Positions 27,567 to 34,137 of a DNA stretch of 34,340 bases are shown piece by piece; the first letter of the stretch is position 1, and every line of letters begins with the position of its first letter. The notes under the pieces are model-generated. The model was given only the letters and a program-made list of their open reading frames with translations. It made no database searches and had not been told where the DNA came from. Source of the stretch: Xenorhabdus vietnamensis (GTDB lineage: Bacteria; Pseudomonadota; Gammaproteobacteria; Enterobacterales; Enterobacteriaceae); the NCBI RefSeq assembly GCF_002127535.1, contig NZ_MUBJ01000018.1, positions 58,924 through 93,263 on the forward strand. Reading direction: 5' to 3'. A program made the position numbers and the translations under genes.

Positions 27567-29926
27567 GTCATATTGATATTCGTTCGGTGAAAGCAGCGGC
27601 GCAAAATCAGTGGCAAGGTTTGTTGTCTGCTTGTGGGGTGGACGTTCCAGCAAAGGGTAAGCATGGCGCTTGCCCTATCTGTGGCGGTAATGATCGCTTT
27701 CACTTCATAGACGACCACGGAGACGGCAACTGGCATTGTCGCCAGTGTGAACACCCGAACCACGGAGACGGTTTTGATTTACTCTCGAAAGCTAAAGGTA
27801 TCACGGTAATTGAGGCGGCTAAGGTGGCTGCTGATGCGCTGTTACTTCCCTTGCCTGAACCCCAACCTGCCAGAAAAGAGGCTCTGAAATCAGAGGCTCT
27901 TCCGATAGCTGAGAAAGTGAATAAGTTGCTTGCTCAGGCTACTATCGGACAATCTGATTATCTGACCAAAAAGGGGCTGCCATGCCCCGACCAGAAGCTA
28001 CTGAATGACGGTTCGTTGTTGCTGGTCACTCAGGCTCTGGACGGCACAATCACCGGTGCACAAATCATCAAGCCGAAGGGTGAAAAACGTCTTGTCTCTG
28101 GGACGCTGAAAAAGGGGAGTTTTATCCCCTTATCACCCGTAATTGGAACACCAGACACAATCATCATTACTGAGGGCTATGCAACCGCCTTAACGGTGAG
28201 CCAATTGTGTGAGGGCTGGGTACTGGCTGCGATTGATGAAGGTAATTTACCGACTGTGGCTAAACAGGTCAGAGAGCGGTATCCAGACGCGAGAATTATC
28301 CTTGCCGCCGACAATGATTGGAACTCATCGGAAGAACTGGACGACAAAGGCAAGCCAAAGAAGAACGTCGGCAAGATAGCAGCCGAGAAAACCGCTAAGG
28401 CTATCGATGGATGGGTCACATTACCGCCAACAGAGCACAAGGCCGACTGGGACGATTATCGCCAGCAGCACGGCATCGAGGCAGCAAAGCAGGCATTCAG
28501 TGAAGGGTTGTATCAGGTGGGGGAAAAGAAAGTGGGAACAGCTAACGTTATTTCGATTAATCCGGGAAAGCAGAAGAAAAAACGCACGAGTAACAACATT
28601 GCGCAACTGGCGGATAATGAAAAGGCTTTATTGCTAACAGAACGGTATGAAGGGATTGCTATTCATTCAGAAAGCGAAGGGTTCTATACCTATCAACTGG
28701 GCGTTTGGAAGAAAACATCATGCTTGGATTTAAGCCGGGAAATGGGAAAGGTCTATACCTTACACGGAACTAACTTTAGTAAGCGTGCACTCAATAATGT
28801 GGTTGAAGCATTAAAGATTGTTGCGCCTGTGATGGGTGAGCCGTGCCAGAGCATGATCTCCTTTGCGAATGGTGTTTTTGATATTGAAACGAAAGTATTT
28901 TCACCTCACCGGCCTGAAAATTGGTTATTAAATCACAATGGCATTGAGTACACCCCAGCAAAACCGGATGAGAACTTGCGAGACGGTGCGCCTAATTTCC
29001 ATAAATGGATAAGCCATGCCGCTGACCGAGATCCGTACAAAATGAAGCGAATATTTGCAGCGTTATACATGGTTTTAGCTAATCGCTATGACTGGCAATT
29101 ATTCCTTGAAATTACAGGCGAAGGGGGTAGCGGTAAAAGTGTCTTTACTCAGGTGGCTACTTTATTGGCTGGTCAACACAATACAGCCAGCGGAAATATG
29201 GTGGCTTTGGACACAGCACGAGGACGAGCGCAATTTGTGGGTAAAAGCATGATAACTCTACCCGATCAACCCAAATACACAGGGGAAGGTACGGGCATAA
29301 AAGCGATTACGGGCGGTGACGCCATAGAGATTGATCCCAAGCATGAACAGCAATACACAACAATCATACGGGCAGTTGTTATTGCAACAAATAATACCCC
29401 GATGATATTTACCGAACGCGCTGGGGGTGTGGCTCGTCGGCGTGTTATCTATCAATTTAACAATAAAGTGAAAGAAGAAGATAAAGACCCGCATTTATCA
29501 GACAAGATCGCTCATGAAATTCCGGTTATTGTCAGACGGTTACTGACGACATTTGATGACCCCGAACAGGCCAAAGTGCTATTACTTGAACAGCGTGATA
29601 GTGATGAAGCATTGGAGGTTAAACGGGCATCTAACCCTGTTTTAGATTTGTGCGCGGCACTGGCTTTTATGGGAGAACCGAGAGGATTAGAAATGGGTGG
29701 CGGGCGTAAAACGGAAGAAGAGCGCCAGCCAAAAAGATACCTTTATCACCTTTATCTTTCATTCATGGAATATCAAGGGCTGGGGCGTCCTCTGAGTGTA
29801 ACCGAGTTCGGAAAAGCGGTTAAAGAAGCCGCAAAGGAGTACAAGGCTGAATATCTGACTCGAACTATAAAGGGCAGACGACAGACCAATGTACAACTCA
29901 CCGATAAAGCGGACGAGTTTATCTAA
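27560..29926 (+). CDS. P4 alpha-type primase-helicase
   Basis: 788 residues, close to P4 alpha (777). A CPICGG...HCRQC zinc-binding motif (Cys38, 41, 60, 63) starts the primase; TOPRIM residues TEGYATA (204-210) and AADND (249-253) follow. The C-terminal superfamily 3 helicase has Walker A GEGGSGKS (520-527), then TLPDQP and the ATNNTP sensor-like motif. P4 alpha synthesises primers, unwinds DNA and recognises the origin repeats. It ends the operon and is directly followed by the repeat arrays, the natural place for its origin. The gene is intact. Confidence 0.95.
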   Translation: MVSHIDIRSVKAAAQNQWQGLLSACGVDVPAKGKHGACPICGGNDRFHFIDDHGDGNWHCRQCEHPNHGDGFDLLSKAKGITVIEAAKVAADALLLPLPEPQPARKEALKSEALPIAEKVNKLLAQATIGQSDYLTKKGLPCPDQKLLNDGSLLLVTQALDGTITGAQIIKPKGEKRLVSGTLKKGSFIPLSPVIGTPDTIIITEGYATALTVSQLCEGWVLAAIDEGNLPTVAKQVRERYPDARIILAADNDWNSSEELDDKGKPKKNVGKIAAEKTAKAIDGWVTLPPTEHKADWDDYRQQHGIEAAKQAFSEGLYQVGEKKVGTANVISINPGKQKKKRTSNNIAQLADNEKALLLTERYEGIAIHSESEGFYTYQLGVWKKTSCLDLSREMGKVYTLHGTNFSKRALNNVVEALKIVAPVMGEPCQSMISFANGVFDIETKVFSPHRPENWLLNHNGIEYTPAKPDENLRDGAPNFHKWISHAADRDPYKMKRIFAALYMVLANRYDWQLFLEITGEGGSGKSVFTQVATLLAGQHNTASGNMVALDTARGRAQFVGKSMITLPDQPKYTGEGTGIKAITGGDAIEIDPKHEQQYTTIIRAVVIATNNTPMIFTERAGGVARRRVIYQFNNKVKEEDKDPHLSDKIAHEIPVIVRRLLTTFDDPEQAKVLLLEQRDSDEALEVKRASNPVLDLCAALAFMGEPRGLEMGGGRKTEEERQPKRYLYHLYLSFMEYQGLGRPLSVTEFGKAVKEAAKEYKAEYLTRTIKGRRQTNVQLTDKADEFI

Positions 29927-29942
29927 AAATAGCGTTTGGTTA

Positions 29943-30173
29943 TCTACCTTGTCTACCTAATCGACATTTATTTATATTAATCATATGGTTAATTAGGTAG
30001 ATAACTATTTAAAGATTATCTACCTATTATCTACCTTGTCTACCTAAAGGAAAGAAAAAATAGGTAGATAAGGTTGAGATAGGTAGACAATGGGTAGAGA
30101 GCAAAAAATCAGTCATCTACCCACTTAAAGCCTTGTGCCATATGGGATAGAGTGAGTGGGTAGATAAGGTAGA
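29943..30173. repeat. TCTACCT/AGGTAGA iteron-like array (candidate origin)
   Basis: TCTACCT is at 29943, 29952, 30019, 30030 and 30039. The inverted form AGGTAGA is at 29995, 30062, 30081 and 30167. GGGTAGA/TCTACCC variants are at 30092, 30116 and 30158. In the clusters the copies are 9 or 11 bases apart. The array starts 17 bases after the primase stop and sits in AT-rich DNA. P4 alpha recognises iterated short repeats at its origin, so this is the best candidate for the element's ori, by analogy. Confidence 0.75.
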
Positions 30174-30246
30174 CAACCCCAGCACATTTTTTTATAAACG
30201 TTAAAACGCCTACGAAGAATAAATTTTCTATACGCGTAAAACTAAC

Positions 30247-30377
30247 CGACAATACCGACAAATCGACAAATCGACAAATCGACAAATCGACAACACATAT
30301 ATAAATATCTTAAAAATCAATATAGTAAAATGTTAAATGTTTGTCGCTACGTTGTCGGTTTGTCGTTTTCATTGTCG
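30247..30377. repeat. CGACAA / TTGTCG repeats flanking an AT-rich core
   Basis: On the left CGACAAAT is repeated in tandem at 30256, 30264, 30272 and 30280, with partial copies at 30247 and 30288. On the right the inverted TTGTCG is at 30341, 30352, 30360 and 30372, and once more at 30469. Between them 30294-30340 is almost pure A and T. Repeats facing each other across an AT-rich core are an origin-like or partition-site-like layout. The 92-codon frame at 30330-30608 that crosses the right half looks accidental. Confidence 0.7.
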
Positions 30378-30569
30378 GACTTAAAACAAAGCGCCTGCCA
30401 GAAGAAAAACTTTCCTTTCTTGGCGGGCAAAAGGATTCAGAGACGCATGAGAGAGTTTATAAGTGGCGTTGTCGGTAACTTTTCACTATATATACAAAAA
30501 ATAGAACCGGATAAAGAGCCGCTGATAGATTGGCGGCTCCAGTATCACTTTAAAATACCTGCGTTTTCT

Positions 30570-30766
30570 TGCGCATTTTGTCCCCCCGCTCTGCGCAATA
30601 GTTTCTAATTTACCGCGTTTTCCGTCGGTTCTTACTGCGCAATTTTAGCCGTCTCATTCTGCGCAATGGCTGAATACCCCGGCTTTTCTTGGGTATCATT
30701 TTGCGCAGTTTGCTTGCGCAGATGTGGCCTGAGTTTGCGCAGTATTGCGCACTATTATTTTGCGCA
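30570..30766. repeat. TGCGCA palindrome array
   Basis: The hexamer TGCGCA occurs nine times in 197 bases, starting at 30570, 30592, 30636, 30660, 30702, 30715, 30736, 30746 and 30761. Chance would give well below one. The word is palindromic, so orientation is not defined. It is a further repeat family in the same gene-free stretch; its binding protein is unknown. Confidence 0.75.
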
Positions 30767-30819
30767 GCAGGTTACAGGTACGGAACGGGGTTGTGATGCT
30801 TCGTAAAACGGTTTTAATG

Positions 30820-31038
30820 TTAAGAATTGTTAGGATTTAGCGATTAGTAATCTGCCTGATTAGTCTGCCAAAAGAGGCTTTTACCTTAAGATTTCTTAGG
30901 ATTTCGCTTGTGCTATTTCTTTGGCGTATAGCGTAGAGAAAGGCATCAACCTTATCAAAACTTATCATTGTGCTGGATTGGGTGTGCGCAGAATCACTGT
31001 CTGTCTTCTCAGCGTTGACGTTATCAAATGTTATCATT
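30820..31038. repeat. Two pairs of imperfect direct repeats
   Basis: A 22-base repeat (30820-30841 and 30886-30907, 19 of 22 identical; key word TTAGGATTT) and an 18-base repeat (30952-30969 and 31021-31038, 16 of 18 identical; key word TTATCAAA). Spacings are 66 and 69 bases, both multiples of three, and both pairs fall in the same minus-strand frame. Confidence 0.65.
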
Positions 31039-31100
31039 TGGCTTGCTTGAGTTTTGGTTTTACAGCCTTGAATACGAAGAGCATTTGCTCTGGGAGGCAA
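30837..31100 (-). CDS. Possible small protein with internal repeats
   Basis: 87 residues beginning MPPRANALRIQGCKTKTQAS, with the duplicated MITFDNVNAE and MISFDKVDAF and a C-terminal EILRNLKVKASFGRLI. The reading frame continues beyond the stop with a related ILTILNIK, as if a repeat unit had been cut off. The GCKTK-QAS start resembles the N-terminal part of some Ash/Icd-like frames as I remember them. No clear ribosome binding site. It may be a decayed Ash-type gene or a chance frame over repeats. Confidence 0.3.
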   Translation of the reverse strand: MPPRANALRIQGCKTKTQASQMITFDNVNAEKTDSDSAHTQSSTMISFDKVDAFLYAIRQRNSTSEILRNLKVKASFGRLIRQITNR

Positions 31101-31107
31101 TGTTTCT

Positions 31108-31122
31108 CCGATTTCAAATCGG
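31108..31122. repeat. 15-base dyad
   Basis: CCGATTTCAAATCGG is a perfect inverted repeat with one central base in the gene-free stretch between the primase and the Tad2-like gene. The role is not known. Confidence 0.5.
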
Positions 31123-31323
31123 GAAAATCAGCACGTCCTATCCAACCATAACGGAAATCATTACAGTTGCCGCAGGTGGTTCAGGATTGAGTTATACAAT
31201 ATTGGTCGGATTTTAACCCGCAGCTTTCGGTGGGTTCATAGGACTAAAATTTGACTGATTAGAACTGAGCCAAAGTGAGGACTACGGCAGCAGGTAGGTA
31301 TATCAAACATACTGAGCTACTTT

Positions 31324-31353
31324 TAACCAACCCTCTTAAAGAGGGTAGCCTCT
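31324..31353 (-). repeat. 30-bp inverted repeat, right copy
   Basis: Exact reverse complement of 25742-25771, 5.6 kb away. A second, shorter shared block lies at 31268-31287. On the minus strand this would be a second copy of part of the hairpin-rich segment after ant, with 37 bases between the two blocks against about 300 in the left copy, so it has been shortened. Confidence 0.9.
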
Positions 31354-31456
31354 GAGTTTATTTCCATGCCTACGTTTCAAACGGAAGCATGACATGGTAC
31401 TAAACCTGCACCATGCAGGAGATAAGGGATATCAATGAGTTAAAGGTGGATTTATT

Positions 31457-31482
31457 TGAAAAAGGCCGCATTAAGCAGCCTT
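31457..31482 (-). terminator. Terminator after the Tad2-like gene
   Basis: On the minus strand AAGGCTGC pairs with GCGGCCTT (one mismatch) around a 5-base loop, then TTTTTC. It starts 18 bases past the stop of the gene at 31500, showing that this gene is a unit of its own. Confidence 0.7.
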
Positions 31483-31499
31483 GAATTCAGTACGTGGAT

Positions 31500-32228
31500 T
31501 TATTTCCAGTTGAGGCAAAAAGACAGTGTATTACCTACGTTTTGTTTCAGTAGATCGCCTAGTTGTTTTGCACCGTCAGAGGTATAGTTGAAATCAGTTG
31601 TAGAATTACCAGCGGTACCCAGATTATAAGTTGAACCATTCACCGTCACTTCAAGAGTTTTACTCCCTAAGTTCGGTTGGTTTTGGGTGTCAACTTGCAA
31701 TTCTATAGTATAAAAAGTACCGATTGGGGCTTCTTCATAATAAAATGTCAAGATGCTTCTAATACCTATAGTGCTTTGAAGATTAGTCAAAGTACCAAAA
31801 GTAGGTTGATTTGCCCACACATGTCCACCCTTGGTCAAATATCCCCAATCCTGACCCTGACCGCTACTATATTGGCCAGTCCCTATCTCAAGATCAAAAG
31901 ACAGCATACATTCAACTGGTTTTACTTCAGACAACAATATCCAATCGCAAGCCATCAAATCTTCTGGTGTGGGCTGCCAAGAAAACCAAGTACCATGTTT
32001 ATCTCTTTTCTCAATATAAACAGAATCATTACCCGGTTTTTTGGAAGTAAGACGCATGTACTCATTAGGGGTGTCCCAATCACTACGATGCAACTTATTC
32101 CCCAAATATACTTGAATTATTGCCCACGGACAGGAACCAACTGGTGCAGTTACTGTATCAATCTTAATTTTGTATTGGTCAGGGTTAATTTGACATTGCG
32201 TACTATCCAGCTTATTAACATTAGACAT
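31500..32228 (-). CDS. Tad2-like (DUF2829) domain protein with C-terminal beta-rich domain
   Basis: 242 residues from ATG 32226-32228 (MSNVNKLDSTQ), with GAGG 5 bases upstream. Residues about 33-101 follow the Thoeris anti-defence 2 / DUF2829 pattern: PWAIIQVYLGNKLHRSDWD, NEYMRL, SVYIEKRDKHGTWFSWQPTPEDLMACDWILL. Free-standing Tad2 proteins are about 80-100 residues and sequester cyclic ADP-ribose-type signals of Thoeris defence. Here an N-terminal leader and a C-terminal domain of about 135 residues (CMLSFDLEIGTGQYSSGQ ... LSFCLNWK), rich in T, G, N and beta-prone, are added; I do not recognise that domain. No signal peptide. Single gene with its own terminator, opposite to its neighbours. 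Function as an anti-defence or signal-binding protein is inferred from the domain only. Confidence 0.7.
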   Translation of the reverse strand: MSNVNKLDSTQCQINPDQYKIKIDTVTAPVGSCPWAIIQVYLGNKLHRSDWDTPNEYMRLTSKKPGNDSVYIEKRDKHGTWFSWQPTPEDLMACDWILLSEVKPVECMLSFDLEIGTGQYSSGQGQDWGYLTKGGHVWANQPTFGTLTNLQSTIGIRSILTFYYEEAPIGTFYTIELQVDTQNQPNLGSKTLEVTVNGSTYNLGTAGNSTTDFNYTSDGAKQLGDLLKQNVGNTLSFCLNWK

Positions 32229-32784
32229 AAACACCTCACTTTATTATTCGTTAAAGGTCATTTCATCCTACTGTTAACGCACCAGAAACCTTACTGAGGT
32301 CAAATCTTCATCTCAATCGGATTACGACTATAGCAAGGCTTATAATTTGAAAGATGATGCGTGATTCAGTGAGGTGTATATTTGAAGTTTGGTGCTGGTA
32401 TGACTTAATTTGTAGGGATCGAGATGCTGCTCATATCAACCAAAATCACACCTAACACACTGATTTAAATATGGTATATGGCGCTACCCAACCCTGATCT
32501 AACCACTTGAATTTGTTTCGTTATGGGAATTCCCATATCTGATTATTCAATAATCTATGTAGCCTTTTTATTTCGTTAATTTCCATCAATAGTGAAGAGA
32601 ATTTTATTAATGACCCGCCTGCTATTCTATGCCATCCTACCATCAAAACATGCCTCAAATTGAATTCAAGCCGTACTTTCTCGTATTGATGAACCCTTTT
32701 ATTGATGTTCACCGGCGGAGAAGTCTCCCACCGCCTTCATGTTATTTAGCAATGTTGTATTGTTGATTAGATGAGGGAATGAAT
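32229..32784. other. AT-rich intergenic region, no confident gene
   Basis: About 550 bases between the divergent Tad2-like and tail-fibre genes. A 63-codon minus-strand frame (32521-32712) has no good ribosome binding site and no recognised family. A GC-rich inverted repeat GGCGG/CCGCC lies at about 32715-32736, unlike its AT-rich surroundings. Promoters for both flanking genes are expected here. Confidence 0.5.
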
Positions 32785-33099
32785 ATGAGTACTCAAGACA
32801 GCAATATCTCTGTAGTGGCTCCAACAATAGAAGATGTTAAAAGAGCAATTGAAGAAGTAACTTCTTTGATGGATGAGCGTTTCGCTAAGCTTGATGCTGA
32901 TGGTAAATATATCCAAGATATTCGCTTAGGTTCAGTGGAAAGCGCGTCAGTTTGGAAATCATATGGATTTTCTGATTTTCCACCATATGTTATTACTGGT
33001 GTTATTAATCATAATTCTGATAAATATATTGATTCTGTTTATCGGCGTCCATTGCAAAAATTAGTTAATGGAGTTTGGTATAATATAGGATTTATATAA
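32785..33099 (+). CDS. Very short tail-fibre-like protein
   Basis: 104 residues from ATG 32785 (MSTQDSNISVVAPTIEDVKRAIEE), which has AGGG 7 bases upstream; the ATG two codons earlier is too close to that site. The C-terminal KYIDSVYRRPLQKLVNGVWYNIGFI is like the end of phage tail-fibre proteins (YRRPLQ...NGVWY). The rest is a short helical N-terminus, so the whole is far below the usual fibre size of several hundred residues. Its stop overlaps the start of a tail fibre assembly gene (TAATG). It may be a detached fibre tip or the remnant of a larger gene with a new start. Confidence 0.65.
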   Translation: MSTQDSNISVVAPTIEDVKRAIEEVTSLMDERFAKLDADGKYIQDIRLGSVESASVWKSYGFSDFPPYVITGVINHNSDKYIDSVYRRPLQKLVNGVWYNIGFI

Positions 33100-33632
33100 T
33101 GTTACACTTCAGAAAATTCTCCAGATATCCTCCAAGTAATGAAGATGAAGAAGAAATTGAAAAAAGATATAAAGCAATATTTTATCGCAGTGAGGACAAT
33201 CAAGATTGGTATGCATGTATTTCGAAATTCAATAATGACACGTATAAAATAAAGTACGACTCTAATGGTATAATTGTTGCGATAAGTAAGGATGCTTCAA
33301 CAATATGCCCTGAAAACGGAAGCATTGTTGAAGTTGAATTATTACCTGATAACATTGATACTCTGGGAAATTGGCAGTATTCAAATGGTAGCATTAAGTT
33401 GCGGAGCTATACTCAAGATGAACTTATTGCTCATGCATATGAACATAAGAAAAAATTATTGAGTAAAGCGAATGCTGTAATTATGCCTTTAGAAGATGCT
33501 GTAGAGCTTGATATATCAACAGTTCAGGAAATTACTGAACTAACAAAATGGAAACGTTACCGAATACTACTCAATCGGATAGATTGCACTACTGCACCTG
33601 ATATCGTATGGCCGGAACAACCGAAGGAATGA
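33099..33632 (+). CDS. Tail fibre assembly protein (Tfa family)
   Basis: 177 residues. The N-terminal beta-type segment (YKAIFYRSEDNQDWYACISKFNNDTYKIKYDSNGIIVAIS) and the C-terminal helix block ELIAHAYEHKKKLLSKANAVIMPLEDAVEL ... ELTKWKRYRILLNRID, ending APDIVWPEQPKE, are typical of Tfa chaperones, which cap and help fold fibre tips. The start follows AGGA by 8 bases and overlaps the fibre stop. The gene is full-length for the family. Confidence 0.88.
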   Translation: MLHFRKFSRYPPSNEDEEEIEKRYKAIFYRSEDNQDWYACISKFNNDTYKIKYDSNGIIVAISKDASTICPENGSIVEVELLPDNIDTLGNWQYSNGSIKLRSYTQDELIAHAYEHKKKLLSKANAVIMPLEDAVELDISTVQEITELTKWKRYRILLNRIDCTTAPDIVWPEQPKE

Positions 33633-33969
33633 CAAGGTATGTAGCTATGTATTAGCTGTATACCAACTAGACACGGACGTCTAACTAATACCCTTCGTAA
33701 ATATCACATACCCGCACCACCTACAGAACGGGCATTAAAAAGCAAAGATTTGTCAGTATCTTGTTCTCATGTTTCCAGTGTCAGAATGAAGGCTTTACCT
33801 GATGAATAATAAGCCTCATCAAACGGCGGTATCACATGATATTGCCGCTTCCTGCCTGTCCTTAATTTATAGTGAATCTTATTGTTTCTTATTTTGCATC
33901 ATTAATTTGATTTGTTGCATATATTGCAATAATATAGCTGTATAAATTATCAGCGATTGAGGTGTAAGT
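33633..33969. other. Intergenic region with hairpins and a dyad
   Basis: No gene seen. AGGCTT/AAGCCT and GCGG-TATCA/TGATA-CCGC form hairpins (about 33793-33816 and 33823-33846) that may end the tail-fibre transcript. The perfect dyad TTGCATATATTGCAA (33915-33929) lies about 40 bases before the next gene and could be an operator of the right-hand module. Confidence 0.5.
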
Positions 33970-34134
33970 ATGAAAATCGATAACAAGGCCATCTTACTGA
34001 CCCGTCAGCAGATGGACGCCCTACGCAAGATACAGCAGGACGAATACAGCCGCTCAGAACTGGGCATTAAACCCACCCTTCACGAAGTCGCCCGTAAGCT
34101 GGTCGACAAGGCTTTATCACAGACAGGAAGATAA
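33970..34134 (+). CDS. 54-aa basic protein, possibly DNA-binding
   Basis: 54 residues: MKIDNKAILLTRQQMDAL, then KIQQDEYSRSELGIKPTLHEVARKLVDKAL. The pattern of a short strand followed by two helices is like a ribbon-helix-helix protein; this is a guess. The ATG follows GAGGTG by 5 bases. It is 3 bases before the next gene, so it may regulate or accompany it. Confidence 0.65.
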   Translation: MKIDNKAILLTRQQMDALRKIQQDEYSRSELGIKPTLHEVARKLVDKALSQTGR

Positions 34135-34137
34135 CAA

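Noticed and set aside
30247-30293. Tandem 8-base repeats as a CRISPR array
   Set aside because: Repeat units are 8 bases without spacers and no cas genes are near.
30330-30608. 92-codon plus-strand frame in the repeat region
   Set aside because: No ribosome binding site, composition unlike a gene, and it overlaps the TTGTCG and TGCGCA repeats.
31500-32228. PixA/AidA-type inclusion body protein of Xenorhabdus
   Set aside because: The sequence lacks the AidA/PixA start and core patterns, while the Tad2/DUF2829 pattern fits well.
32521-32712. 63-codon minus-strand frame as a transposase remnant
   Set aside because: No recognisable transposase motif and no ribosome binding site.
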